Below are positions 33,711 through 46,147 of a stretch of 64,000 bases of DNA, piece by piece. The notes below the pieces were generated by a model, which had not been told where the DNA came from, searched no databases, and saw only the letters and a list, made by a program, of their open reading frames with translations. Source of the DNA: Gaeumannomyces sp. JS-464 (Eukaryota; Ascomycota; Sordariomycetes; Magnaporthales; Magnaporthaceae); assembly GCA_002197995.1 (NCBI GenBank), contig NGZR01000006.1, positions 2,035,001 to 2,099,000 on the forward strand, written 5' to 3'. The translations under genes were made by a program, and so were the position numbers. Each line of letters starts with the position of its first letter. The first letter of the stretch is position 1.

Positions 33711-35921
33711 ATGGCGGTGCCGGTAGTGAGAGCCGTAGGCCGGCAACTGCCACGTCCTCGGGCGATAGGAGTAACATGTCTGCGAGCCCCCTGGAGGCGG
33801 CATGGCCGGCTCAGGCTGAGCATATCCCATGGGCCACAAGAGGTAGGTACGCGATAACCGTGACTAGATCCTGCATAATAGCTACCCAAAGGCCGGTCTA
33901 ACAGCCCTCGCCAGCCGCCACTGCTCCCTCACACCATACCCGAGCACTTTGCATCCGTCGTATCAAAGTACGGCGATCGCCCAGCAGTCATCTGCCGATC
34001 GCCAACCACAACAGCCTCGGCCTTCCCCCAGCCGGCCCCAGACCGCATCCCCGCAGCCAGAGAAACGGTGCTCACCTACCATGAGCTGGACCTCCTCTCC
34101 AACACCCTGGCCCACTCCCTGCGGGCCCTGGGCGTGCGCAAGGGCGACCGCGTCGCCGTCAGCCTGGGCAACTGCCCCGAGCACGCGGCCCTGACGTACG
34201 CCGTCTTCAAGCTGGGCGCCGTGCTCGTGCCGCTCAACCCGGGCTTCGGCGCCGACCAGGTCGCGTCGGCGCTGTCCCACCTCGAGGCCCGCGTCCTCGT
34301 CGTCGGCGCCGTCACCGACCTCGCCTACAAGCCGTGCCGCGGCCGCTCCAACCTGCCCCTGGTCGAGGCCCTCGTGCCGGATCTCGAGTCCCCGACGCTC
34401 CGCTCCCCGCGCGCGCCCTCCCTGCGCGCCGTTGTCGTCGTCGACAACTCCGCCGACCACCCGGGCAGCCCGCAGCTGCCCCTGCCCTCGCACCGCGCCC
34501 TGACCCCCTTTTCAGCCCTGACGGACCCGTCCGCCGGCGCCGCCGGCCGCCGGCCCGTCGTGCCGGACCTGCCGTTGAGCGCGGCCGACACCATCAACAT
34601 CCAGTTCACCTCGGGCACCACCTCGCACCCAAAGGCCGCCATGCTCACCCACACGGGGATCCTCAACAACGGCTCCCTCATCGCGCACCGCATGCGCCTC
34701 ACGCCCCGGGACCTCGTCGTCTGCCCCCCTCCCCTCTTCCACTGCTTCGGCTGCGTGCTCGGTTACATGGCGACCGCCGCCACGGGCGCCGCCCTCGTCC
34801 TGCCCTCGCCCGCCTTCGACCCGGCCGCCTCGCTCCGCGCCGCGGCCGACCACCGCGCCACGGCCCTGTACGGCGTCGCGACCATGTTCGTCGCCATCCT
34901 CGAGGAGCTCGAGCGCAGCAGCAGCGGCGGCGGCGGCACCAGCAGCGGCAACGGCAACGGCGGGATCCTGTCCCCGTCCGAGGCCGCCGCGCTGCCGGCG
35001 CACCTGCGCACCGGCATCGCGGCGGGCAGCTCGGTGCCCGAGGCGCTGATGGCGCGCCTGTTCGCGCGCCTGGGCCTGCCCGAGCTGGTCATCTGCTACG
35101 GCCAGACCGAGACGAGCCCCGTCAGCCTCATGACGTCGCCGACGGACCCGCTCGGCAAGCGCACCGGCTCCGTCGGGCGCGCCATGCCGCACACGGCGGT
35201 GAAAGTCGTCGACCCGGCCGACCGGTCGCGCGTCCTGCCGCGCGGCCAGAGGGGCGAGCTCGCCGCCAGCGGGTACCTGGTCATGAGGGGCTACTGGGGT
35301 TACGACGAGGAGGGCGTCGCGGCCGCCATGTCCGGGGGCGGGCCCGGGCAGCAGCAGCAGCAGGACCGGGTCTGGGAGCAGGAGGAAGGGGTGGAGGGAG
35401 GGGGAAGGGTGTGGATGTACTCGGGCGACGAGGCGTGCATGGACGAGGACGGCTACGTGGCCATCACGGGCCGCATCAAGGACCTGATCATCCGCGGTGG
35501 CGAGAACATCCACCCGCTCGAGATCGAGAACTGCCTGTTCCAGCACCCGCTCGTGGCCGAGGCTAGCGTCGTCGGCGTGCCCGACCAGAGGTACGGCGAG
35601 TGCGTCGGCGCGTTTGTAGTGCCGCACAAGGGCGTCGGGCTGGCGGGCGGCGTGGCCGCAGGGGACAAGGAGCTAGAAGGAGGAGGTGGGGGAGGAGGGG
35701 GACCGAAGCAGCAGCAGCAGCAGCAGCAGCTGACCGAGGACGACCTGAAGGAATGGGTCAGACAGCGGCTGTCGGGCCACCTGGTGCCGCGCTACGTGTT
35801 CTGGGTCGACGAGTACCCCAAGACGGCGAGCGGCAAGATCCAAAAGTTCAAGCTGAGGGAGATGGCGGTGCAGCTCCTGGCACGGGAGAAGGAGGCTGCG
35901 GGCGCAGGAGGATCGCCGTAG
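33711..35921 (+). CDS. Acyl-CoA synthetase (AMP-binding), probably mitochondrial, 712 aa
   Basis: Activates a fatty or other carboxylic acid with ATP and CoA. Exon 1 (33711-33842) encodes an Arg-rich start, MAVPVVRAVGRQLPRPRAIG, typical of a mitochondrial presequence. A 72-bp intron (33843-33914, CTAAC branch 13 nt before the AG) leads into PPLLPHTIPEHFASVVSKYG. Motifs: FTSGTTSHPKAAMLTH (P-loop, about residue 276), YGQTETSP (about 438), YSGDEACMDEDGYVAITGR with IKDLIIRGGENIHP, and PKTASGKIQKFKLRE with the catalytic Lys near 685. The order resembles the ACSF2 medium-chain group. Oddities: a Gln/Glu/Gly insertion just before the YSGDE motif, and a poly-Gly plus poly-Gln stretch near the C-terminus. 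The first-exon assignment is inference from splice signals; the rest is firm. Confidence 0.92.
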
Positions 35922-36900
35922 GAATCACCTCTGGAACCAGCTAGCGATTCATTGCCATACACATCTGTAGTCCTACTACCTCCGTTGCTCACCATCCATG
36001 GAGATTGTTCCCCGGTGCCGCGCCACGATCCAGCCCATGACGCCCTTCGACCCGCTCTCGCAAATTACGAGCCGTGGGGACTCGCTCGGTAATCCCACGT
36101 CAGTTTTTAAGCTGTTTCATGGCGATTACATGCCTCCGAATCCGCGTGTCCTTGCCTGCTTTTCCCCCTTCCTTTTCCAACGCTCAACTTAATTTCTTTC
36201 TCATCTTTATCCGACCAACGTCTAGGTTTCGCATCCTGTTCTGCACATACCAAACCACAAGCAAGGCGAAAAGGTGGGATAAGTTGTTCATAACTGCGTA
36301 TCTTCCCGGAGGAAAGCTCTATTTGACATTGGAGAAAATAGTGATAGGATAGGAGTAGTAGGGAGGTAAGATGGTCTGTGGTGATGCAGTATCGTGGCAG
36401 TAAGAAGGGTAGGAGAAAAGAGTAGATGTCTCTCCTGTAAATCGGGACGGGTACTGCCTCTGGGCCCGGCCCCGGTATGCTGTGAGCGAATGAGTTCTGC
36501 CCCATTTTGTGTATGCCCTGTTTTGACAATGGTATCCTCGTGTCCGGCCGTTCCTGTTGTTTTCTTCTTTGGGTGTAGTTGTACTGGTTATTTTCTCTGG
36601 TGGAGGAACATGGCTGTGTCTGTAGCCTTGTGTCATCATGCAAGATCGAGAAAGAAACAATGCCCAACCAAAATCCAAATAATACAAATAAAAAAGGAAA
36701 ATAAAAATAAACAAATAAGCCAGACGGATTTTGTTCGAATCCGGTTGTACGAAACGCCGTGGTTCGCCCGCAAGAAAATGCTAGGTTGCGGCGTTGCCGT
36801 CACGTAAAAGCAAAGATAAGTGAGTAAATTGAACAAAGGGAAAAAATAGGCCGCGAGAGCCGAATTATCGTCAGGGATCCTCGTCTACTGCGAGTATCTC
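35922..36900. other. Intergenic region between convergent genes, no gene
   Basis: Probable 3' UTRs of the acyl-CoA synthetase and GT32 genes. I see no other feature. Confidence 0.5.
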
Positions 36901-38160
36901 TCAGGACTTCTTCTCTTCCTCTTTTTGCTCGCCGATGTGGCGCAATTCTTCGGGCTTCCAGGTGCCTGTACAGGAATGAGAAGCGGGTTAGCGAGGACCA
37001 AACAATGTTGAACGAGTGTCGGGGTAGCATGTCTTGCGCAAAAAGCTTGTCCAGAGGTCCACTCACCCTCAAAGTCGTGCTTGACAAATGCCATGGGATC
37101 ATCATACTCCTTGGCACCCATCTGCTGCACTCCCGGCGAAAAGCTCGTGATGGGGAGCACGATGACATCGCCGACGCGTTTGGGCATGTCCATGCCCGTG
37201 AAGTTGCGCCAATCTATGGGCCCCTTGGAGTTGGTCATGTCGAAGTAGCGCTCGTCGTTGAAGTAGTCGAAGATGATGTCGGTCCAGATGGCCGGGCCCG
37301 TGAACTCGACCACATTCTTGTCGCTCGTCTCGAGCAGGCCCGCGCGCTTGCGCCGCAGCGTCTCGTGCGTCACGCGCGACACTATCTCGCGCAGGACGGG
37401 GTGGCCGGGTTTGGCCTGGATGGTCCACTGGCAGAACTGGATGCGACGGCTGTACCAGTCCTTCCAGTCTGGCCGGTCGGGGTCCGCCTCGATACCGATA
37501 ACGAGCCCGATGGTATCACGAGGCACACTGTCGGGGATCCATTCGAGGGCGCTGCGGATCGCGTACGTGTCGATGTCGGTGTAGATGCCACCGCGGGCCA
37601 GCAGTATCAGGTAGCGGAAGAAGTCGGCCTTGAGCACAGGCAGCGGCAGCGCATCGTAGGCCTCGAGCACCTCGGGGACCGAGGCGTATAGCAGGCGCAG
37701 CCAGGTGAACGGCGACTGTATCGGTGATGACCTCGTGGATGAAGCCCGGGTGCTGGTCCGTCCAGGTGGCCTCCTGTTCGCGAAAATTAAACTCGCCGTG
37801 CGCGGGCGTGTACTTCCACGTCTGCCAGATGTACGCGGGGAACTTGGTCTCGACGTCGTAAGGGTACTGGTACGCAAGCTTGTCGTAGAGGCTCATCTTG
37901 GCGTCCATTATCGGCCTCTGGCCCGGCACACCAAGCTTGTTGCCGCCGGTCCTCCCTAGCCTCCCAGCTTGGCTAGCATCTTGTTGTTGTTGTGTTGTTG
38001 CTGTGGTCGAAGGTCTCCTCGAGTCCACGAGGAGCTCCTGCCCGTTGAAGTCGCTGGCTGGTGCCACGAAGGTGTTTGTTCTTGGTGACGGCCGCGTCAG
38101 GTAGTATATAATAGTGAGGAAGAAGACCGTCACTATCAGCGCGCGCTTGAAGGTCATCAT
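36901..38160 (-). CDS. GT32 / OCH1-type mannosyltransferase, with one frame break
   Basis: A Golgi glycosyltransferase that adds a sugar, in OCH1 an alpha-1,6-mannose, to N-glycans. ATG 38160 starts MMTFKRALIVTVFFLTIIYY, a short cytosolic tail plus signal anchor (type II). A stem region is followed by FPAYIWQTWKYTPAHGEF. Near 37717 the frame must shift by one base from HEVITD into QSPFTWLRLLYASVPEVLEA. The catalytic block is VLKADFFRYLILLARGGIYT followed by DIDT, the DxD metal site of GT32. FTGPAIWTDIIF, VIVLPITSFSPGVQQ and AFVKHDFEG follow. A 101-bp intron (36966-37066, GTGAGT...TACAG) joins the last exon, TWKPEELRHIGEQKEEEKKS. All other residues expected of the family are in place, so the break looks like a sequence error or very recent damage. 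Confidence 0.88.
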
Positions 38161-41100
38161 CTTGGCCCTGGCACCGCGGCTGCCGCGCGCGAGTCGATAC
38201 GTGGGAGAAGCGGGAGAAGATGGCCGGGCTAACAGCTCGCTGTTGACATCCGAGAGCCGTCGTCGAGATCGCTTCGCTGGGTGGTTCGTTGGGGGATGGG
38301 GCTGGCAGTTACAGTGGTGCAGCCAGAAGTCGCAGCAGGAGGCCGTCAGTTTCGTCGCGTAGCGCCAGGGTGAATGGCCGATTTTGACTCGGAGCTTCCC
38401 AAGCTAGGGATGTATTCCGGGCAGGCGGGCGTCAAGGCTAAAACTTGAAACCGTGCCTTGCGCTTTCGCGTGGCAACCGGTGGGCGCGGAGTTGTCGTCG
38501 AGGCTAAAGCTGTGGCCGAGGAGGAGCTTCGGGGAGCCGGGAAGTGGAAGGAGCGAAAAATCTAAACGTGGTGAAAAAGCAATAGATTACAAGGGGCGCC
38601 ACAGGCTCGCTGAAGTGAAGATCGTTTTGGCTCTAGTCTAGAGAAGAAAAAAGAGAGAGAAGAGAAAAAGCAAAAGAAAAGGACAGAGAAATCGGTGACC
38701 TGGTCAGCCGCGGATAAGGAGCCCGAGGGTCGAATGGCGGAGGCGTGGCTGCAGGAGACTCTTCGGAGTCGTGGACCAAGCAGCGGGAAAAAAGAGCAGA
38801 AAGAAAGAGGCCGACGCCGAGGCTGTTTATCGGGAAAATCTCAGCCAAGCGATCTGTCCGTGCCTAGGAGCAAGCCAGATTTGGAGCAAGGGAAATTTTT
38901 AGGGGCAAAACATCCAGGTGGCAGAAGCATGGGGCAGGCAGCACAAGCTGGATTATTATTCGGATTGGCATGGGACGGGGGCCGATCTGCACTCCAGAGA
39001 AGAAAAAAAAAAAAAAAAAAAAAAAGAGTCGACTCCACAGCACGAACCCAGCAGGAGCCACCAGGTAAGGCGCAATCAATCTCTAGTCGCCCACGCCGAC
39101 ACGGGAAGCCACTCTACCGCACGACGACCCCGCCAAGGAATCCCGCTCCCAGGAAATCTTTTTTGCAGATCTTGTCCTGGATGTCCACGGTAGCAGCGGC
39201 GCCGTCACCTTCCGTCTGGAGAAAAGCGCGGGCAGCAGAAACATACCATTTCCCAGGCCAATCGAGGGGGTTGGTTAGCCTTTCGATGCAAGCACGCTGT
39301 GTGCCGTAGCGACCCCCAAAATAGCAGGAGCCACCGATGCTACCCTCGAGTGCAGCAAACACGGCAGCACACCTCGGGCGGGTGATGGAAATTCTAGCCT
39401 GGCCCCGGGCAGCGCCACATTTCTTTTGGCCCCTCCCAACGACTCGAGCCCGCCATCCTGGCCTTGCTGCAGGTATCCAAAGGGACCAGACTGCGAACAC
39501 CTTATTCAAATAAGCCCATGTAGACACGACGTTTGTGCTGAATCACACATCAGATGGTTCCAAGGCCTCTGTGCCCCGTTAGAGTTTAGGGCGATGCTTA
39601 CGCAGGTGACGTTGTTCCCTTTGTCTAAGTGCCGCCACCGTTGATAGTGGGCTGACAATCAAAGGGTGATGCGGTGCGTTTGTCCTCCATGTCCATCCCT
39701 CGAAAAATGCTCAGCCTCCCTCCCCCTTTTCATTGGTTGATGTACCTCCCTTCCCGCAGGCCCATCGTTTGCACATCACACTGTTGCCAACGCCGATCAG
39801 CATCGTCCCCTCTCCCGCGGGGTTTTCTTTCTTTGCTTGATGTATTTGTTCATTTTCTCCGCGTACCGTCCGTATTAGGCAATGTTGCTCGACTTGAGTC
39901 AATCGACAAGGACAGAGTAAGGACAAACACTGTCTTGAAACCCCTGGATCCGTGACTGTGCGTTTGCTTCACCCGACGCGGCAGGCAGATGGCAAACAGC
40001 CAAGGCAGCCCACATCCCTCAGCTGTGCGCCGCCGCCACACCAGGGCTGGCTCAAATGGGCTCTCAGCTGCGGGTTTATTGATTGCCGAGCTAAACGGCG
40101 GGACGGCAACCGAAGCCTCTCTGGCGTGCGGTGCTTGTTCTGTCGAACCTCCCGTTCTGGCAAACCATTTGACGTTTTATAACTCTAATAAATCGAGGCT
40201 AGTCTCTAAACCACCTTGTCCTTCGTCGTTCGCCATCTCCCGGCCTTGGAAGGGAGTTGGACGAGTGGGCATGGTGGGCCACCCTTCGGCGCGAGAAACA
40301 GCAAATGGCGGCTGTAACCAAAATAATTCTGAAACACGGCGGACCAGGGAGCTGTCAGGCCTGGGAGAGACCACCCCACCCTTGCGAGATTGATTTGATG
40401 GGGTATGACGTCAGGCCCATTGGAGGCGGGTCCCGCCCTCGGCTGGCGCACCTGGGGCGGTCTGGATTTGGTCTTTTTCTTCCCTGATGTGCGGCGCAGC
40501 TGAGGCGTAAGCGGGCGCTGATAACGCAGGCGGCGGCCACCTCACCACACCATCCCCAGCCCCCCAGCCCCCAACCACCAGAGGCAGCTCCCGCTAAAAT
40601 CCCGAACGGAAGACGGCGGGTGGTGTTGCAGATGGGCAGCGCGCCCGGTCATCCGTGTCCCTCGGGTTACAGACCAAAAGGTTTCACTGAGAAGAATCCC
40701 GATTTTGTTTGTAGGGCTTTGGGAAGACCACGCAAGTTCCCAAGCGATGCTCTGGAAAAGCAAACACACCCGGGCGATCCTGCAAGTCAGACAGACAACC
40801 CTCCCAGACATGCGCCGCCGGCGCCAACAAACCCCGCCACCCACTGGGCTGATAGGGATTGGCGATTGGCGTGACGATGACGGGACGAGGTGGCACTAGC
40901 CTGCTGTAGGAATCGTAATAGGGCCGGCTGTTCTGCTTGGGCAGGCGAACACGAGCTGGCAGGTTCCCCTCTGCATGCGTCGTCTCTTATTCATCCCAAA
41001 TCCCATGACGGCCTGTCGTTCGTAACAGGGAGCTCGGCACCTCGGCTTCTTCGAGCCCCAGCCAAAGCCGCATCAGACGCGCAGCTGTGGTGTGTTGTCC

Positions 41101-42708
41101 AGCATGCGGGCGGGGCGCCGTGCAACAGGCAAATCGGTCTGCTCGTCCAGATGGACTGGGTGCTTCCCAATGGGACCATGCAGACAGGCTGCTGCAAGCT
41201 GATTCAGGAATCGAACGCTTCGGTCGAATCCTGTACTTTCGTGCGGGCATTTCTGGCCGATTACCCCCCACCCTCCGACGTGTTCTTCACGTCGACAGAG
41301 GCAAGTGTGATCAATGGAATACGATCTTCGCTCTCGCTATCCGAGGAATGCCGCCGGATTTGGTCTCGAAAGATTTGAATCCAACCGAGCATCCCACCGA
41401 GCACCTCCCACCCCCAGGCCCTCTTGCGCGGGGGCAAATTGCACGATTGGCGGCGCCCTTGCTCTCCATCTGAAATCGAGGACGAGCGCACCGGGGAACG
41501 TCTCCCGGTGGCCAGTCGCCGAGTCAGCACCCCGGCGCCATCCCAATCCTCGATTTGCGCACTGGCGACATGTTCCCTCACGACAATTCTTGGCACACAG
41601 CCCGAGCGGACGGTCTTTGTTTTCTCTGAATGGCAATTTTGTTCAAATTTCCATGTTTGTTTGTATTTGATTTTGCTCGCGACAAGTCCCCCTGCTGCGA
41701 TTCCCACTTCCCGCCTCTCGTCTCTGCCACCATCTGTTTCGCATCTGTTGCATTAAATTTGGATCACCCATAGGAGCTTTCTTGCCACGGTGCCCTCGCT
41801 CGTCAACACTGTCAACCACCAAGCACGATGCGGCGAGTGCGGGTTGTGATGGTTGGAGCTTGGGAGCGTGGAGCTTTGGAAGCTTGGTCGTAAAACAGCA
41901 CAGCTCCACCGAATCGAACGGTCGAGATCGGCAATGCCAGTCTTTTTTTCGTGGGGTTGGCGAGGCGTCCCCTTTTTTGCGGAACCAAGGACGTGGAGAC
42001 TCCCGCTCTCGCAGCTCCGTAAACAAACCCAATGGCAGGCAGACGAGACGGGGTTCGTCCCAGGAAACACGCCACATTGGTGACACATCTTGATTTTCCC
42101 GAGGACCGTCATGATCCCCATTGCCGTCGACTCCCGAGTCTTGCCTGCCCTGCCTAGATGTTCACCGTGCGAAGGACGGAATCCCCGCTAAAGTCGGAGA
42201 CACGCGGGATGTGGGCGGGCTGACGAGGCCTGACAAGCGCCGGGCCTCGGGGCTTACTGGGGAATCCTACTGAGGCTGCGCCACCGTGGTGACGAACCAT
42301 CCACGACGGCGCCCGTTTCGGATCCGGCACGGAGATCCATGGTCCGAACCCTTGGGTGTGCCGAGGTGGGCCCCCGTTCCCGCTGCCACCGGTCGGTGGG
42401 ACTCGGAGTTTGATGTTTTTCCACAAATGGAGCATGCCCTTGTCCTTGTTCATAGACAATTTTTTTTTTTTTTTTTCTTCGTCTTCGACTGGATCTCGAC
42501 AAAACTGATGCTGATACAAAGGACACAAGAAAAATTGGGACAAGAAGAGAAGAACGGCAAGAGACTAATATGTTCATCAGAAGACACATTCCCGGCCCGA
42601 CGGTCATGTCTAGTGTCACATCGATGGGTGGTCTTGGGGATATTTTCGATCCAACAGGATGAAAGAGGCAGCCATCCTCGCCCACATCCGCCTTGCCGTC
42701 GCCTTCCC
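38161..42708. other. Long intergenic region, no supportable gene
   Basis: About 4.5 kb with only overlapping short ORFs, an A-run at 39001-39026 and a T-run at 42461-42477. No domain, tRNA or transposon motif is visible. It probably includes the 5' region of the GT32 gene and 3' region of the GH12 gene. Confidence 0.5.
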
Positions 42709-43641
42709 TTACTGGATGTTGCCGTTCCAGGTGTTGACCTGGAAGGTGGCCGGGCCGCCCGTGAAGGGCTCGGTACCGAACTGGAAGGCTGCAGATGGGA
42801 ACGGCAGTCAGCATGTGCTCACTCGTGTCAAAAGTGCGGGATGGCTCGACGAGCAAAAGGCAAAGCTCACTGGTGAGGTACTGCTGGCTGGCCGGGAAGC
42901 CCTGGCTCTGCTGCAGGTAGTTGAAGAAGGCCTTGAGGTCGGCGTTGAAGCTGGTAATGGCACCCTGCGTGGTCACAAAGCTGTAGACACGCATGCCGTT
43001 GTTCAGCCCCGACCACAGCTGCCAGTTGCGGCCCGCAACGTTGGCGTTGCCGATCTGGCTGCCGATGGCTGTATGTCGCCGTACCGGCCGAGCCTGTTTC
43101 GAAGCAAGCGTCAGCGGGTTTGTCCAGCAGTCTCCCCTCTCTACCTATTCACAGGATCCGAGTCGCTAATCTCCCCAACTCACCAGACCATGAGCTCGTA
43201 GTCGCCGTGCGTGTTGTCGCGGTTCGGGTCCCTGCTGGTGAAGAGGTCGTAGGCGACGTTGGCGCGGATGTTGCCCGTGTTGTAGTTCCACTGCACGTTG
43301 GTGGGCATGCTGTTGATGGAGGCGATTGTCCGCCCGCGCTGGATCTGGCGGCCCGAGTAGGGGTACGACTTGACGTTGTTCTGGCCGCCCGACCACTGCC
43401 AGTTGGTGCGCCACGTCACGTGCTGGTTGCTTGACGTGTCGACGTAGGTGCACTGCGACCCGGACCCGGACCCCTTGCCCCAAGCGTTGTTGTTGACCTC
43501 GAACCCGTTGCCGGACCAGTAGCCGTACTGGTCGCACAGCGTCTTGAGCTGCCGGCCCTCGAGCGGCGTCACCGCCGACGTGCCGGCCGGCGCCGCCGAC
43601 ACGAGCGAGGCGAGGAAGAGGAGTGCGGTTGTCGCCTTCAT
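42709..43641 (-). CDS. Glycoside hydrolase family 12 endoglucanase/xyloglucanase, with one frame break
   Basis: A secreted enzyme cutting beta-1,4-glucan or xyloglucan in plant cell walls. Exons 43184-43641, 42871-43093 and 42709-42788 are separated by introns of 90 and 82 bp (both GTGAG...CAG). Residues 1-18 ([18 protein letters not shown]) form a signal peptide. GH12 landmarks: [65 protein letters not shown] (nucleophile Glu), [19 protein letters not shown], and FGTEPFTGG (acid/base Glu). The protein ends NTWNGNIQ. At about 43067 one base is missing between GDIQP and [10 protein letters not shown]. Both catalytic residues and all intron phases are otherwise correct, so I suspect a sequence error. 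No cellulose-binding module is present. Confidence 0.92.
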
Positions 43642-43786
43642 GGTGTTGAGCTTTCTGTCGATCTTGAAGGGCGGCAGGGGTCGTGCTGTTGCCGGCTGCT
43701 TTGGGTGAGTTGACCGACCTGCTTTGCTTTTGCCGCTGATCACAAAGCTGGAGGTTCAGGTCCGGAATGAGGACGGGAGCAAAGCC

Positions 43787-43794
43787 CTTATATA
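43787..43794 (-). promoter_or_regulatory. TATA box of the GH12 gene
   Basis: On the minus strand it reads TATATAAG, about 150 bp before the ATG at 43641. Confidence 0.6.
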
Positions 43795-43799
43795 AACAC

Positions 43800-46147
43800 A
43801 TAGCCCTGATGAGAGCTGCTTTCCCGATCCTTGAACGGACTCTTCCGTTCCTGAGCGGGCCGCGGGGGTGCTCATCCTCCGTGGTGGGAATCACCCCTGG
43901 CAGCCCGCCCCCAACCGCGATGCGGCTCGGGTTACGCAAAGAAAAAACAAAAAAAGGACTCTTCACCAAGGACACTCGGCTTGCTCGACCCATCTTGAGC
44001 TCTTGGCGAAATCTTATTCCTGGCCCTGCGGAGCTCCATTTCGGAGACGCGGCGCGACGGGCAGTGAAGATGACTCCATCCATATCATGGGATACAAATG
44101 GAGACGCCACCACTGGAGACGGGAGCTAGGCGATAGAAAAACAGTCTCCATTTAGCCAGCATCCTTGAATCAGGCGGCCGGCGCAACCGCGGTGAGATTT
44201 AGGGGAATGAACGCGGCAATGTCCAATGGAGCCGCATCGACAGCCAAGGACGGCGTAGGCTGGTCGTCCCACTCGGTGCAGTGCAATGGATGGAAAACGG
44301 AAGGGTGCCCGCTCTACTGTCCCCAATCCGACCAGGCTAGGAACGAGTCTGGGGCCCCTTTGGCTTGTTTGGCCAGTTACGCTTGGCCATGGCCCTAGAT
44401 GGTCCCAAATCTTCTTGCTCGACATGGCCGAGGCTTGTGGACTCGGTGCGGGGAGAGGGGAGGCGCCGGGTCCAGATGGCGTCCCGGTCGAGTCTTGTGA
44501 TAGTACCCAAAAGGAGGAATGCCGGGACGAGGCCACCGCACCCCACACTTTGTACCCCAGGTGAATCCACCAATCAGCGCGCAGTCGCCAACACCCAAGC
44601 AGCCGCTTGCCGCCTGTATCTCTGACTGCCCTGTCAACGTCTAAATACTCCGCGCCACCTTGATCGCCAGCTCATTTCTGTGCTCTGCAGCTGTGGCTGG
44701 TCGTCGTTTTTAGGCTCTCGTTGCCTGCTACCAGGTCGAGGCTTTGTCTGTCCGAGATCTGGGCAAAAGAAAAAAGGCGGAGACCGGCACTGAGGTCGGC
44801 ATTCGTCGGACCGTGGCTTCCTCCCCTGAGCCTAAGCCCAAAAGAATCGCCTGCTGCAGGGGGCGCGGGCCCAATTCGTGTTCCCAGATCCCGTCCCGAT
44901 CTCGACCGCCGAGTGCGGGGTTCTGGGCGAGACAAATCGAGGGTGGAGAGTATGTTCCAGTACACAAGAGAGTCGGCCCGGATACTTGGCGGCTGGTGGC
45001 ATAGAGGCACTCACGCTCCGCCTGGGGTTGGCCTGCCGGCGCGACGAGCCGGCTTTCATCGTGAGATGCACTTTATGGGAAACGGTGATAGGTACAGCCT
45101 CCTCCTCCGTCTGCCTAGGTTGGGGTGGGCATGCAACCGTGCCAGTTGATAGCTGCCCACGGCAAGTCGTCCGGCTTCCCCATCATGCTACTACATAGGT
45201 TGTAGCCTGGTCATGCTCTCAGGAGCCTGGCTATGAGGCCCCTAGACCAGAGTGCTGGCAACGGACCTCGGAGGTGAGTCAAAGACGGGCAGGCATCGGC
45301 AAACATCTCGAGTGTGGGCGACACAAAACACCAGCCGGGACTAGTTCCCGTCCGAGGTCCTTGCGTCTCGGGCGACTGGGGTTGGGAACGCACAGCAGAT
45401 GGCAACATGCAACCGCATGCCGAGCCAAGACATGGCCCCCGTGACCAAGGGTGCTAGGTCCCACGGCCGTGGTTCGCCCTGGAATCTGTCGGTCTCACAG
45501 ACTGTGCAGGGACCTGCTGTCAGACCGAGGACGGCGTCCCCCGTGTCTCGGGAGACAGGTTGCTTGCGCGTGTCTCCATGGGCAATCCTTGGAGCGAGGC
45601 GGTTACACAACTCCTCGGTCAGTTGCTTCTTGAGGATGGTGCTTTCTGTTCGCCTCCCAATGGATTGCCGCGACCATTGAGTTGAACCCTATGGGCGCTG
45701 CTCGTCAAGGCTGCACAATGGATTGTGGATTGTCGGACGCCCACGAGAGCTCGTCTCCAAAATTTGGTTCGCCCACTGCGCGAAAGACCACGCAGTGCTG
45801 CCTTTTGGTGAGTGCTTGACGACTCGCTGCGCTGGGTCGCGGGCTTGGCTGGGGTACCCCGCAGAATGATTATTGGCCCAGTGGACGAACCCCACCGAAG
45901 CTTCGTCCCGAACAAACACCAATGACGGGACCTGCATGCAAACCACACAAAAGGAAAAAAAAAAAAAGTTCAGCCTCATCAATGGTTGGGCGTTGGGCCG
46001 TTTTTGTCGACGTCACATTACGCTTTTTTTTTTTTTTTCCTTGTACCCCGTCGACCAATGATGATACCCTCAGCCGACTGAATTTCTTTCTCATTGGGGC
46101 GTTTCCGGGCATTTGTTTCCTCTTTCCTTCTGCCGATAAACTTCAAA
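43800..46147. other. Intergenic, no supportable gene
   Basis: Contains the upstream region of the GH12 gene and of the E1-like gene, a T-run at 46025-46038 and many chance ORFs. I see nothing to name. Confidence 0.5.

Noticed and set aside
33843..33881. 39-bp first intron for the acyl-CoA synthetase
   Set aside because: Too short for fungal splicing. The in-phase acceptor at 33914, 13 nt after a CTAAC branch, gives a normal 72-bp intron and a better protein.
34512..35627. 371-codon minus-strand ORF opposite the acyl-CoA synthetase
   Set aside because: Antisense shadow of GC-rich coding DNA; the plus strand carries all AMP-binding motifs. The 410-codon plus-strand ORF at 34334-35566 is rejected for the same reason.
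33711..43641. A biosynthetic gene cluster containing acyl-CoA synthetase, GT32 and GH12
   Set aside because: No backbone enzyme (PKS, NRPS, terpene synthase) and no regulator or transporter; the intervening 4.5 kb is empty.
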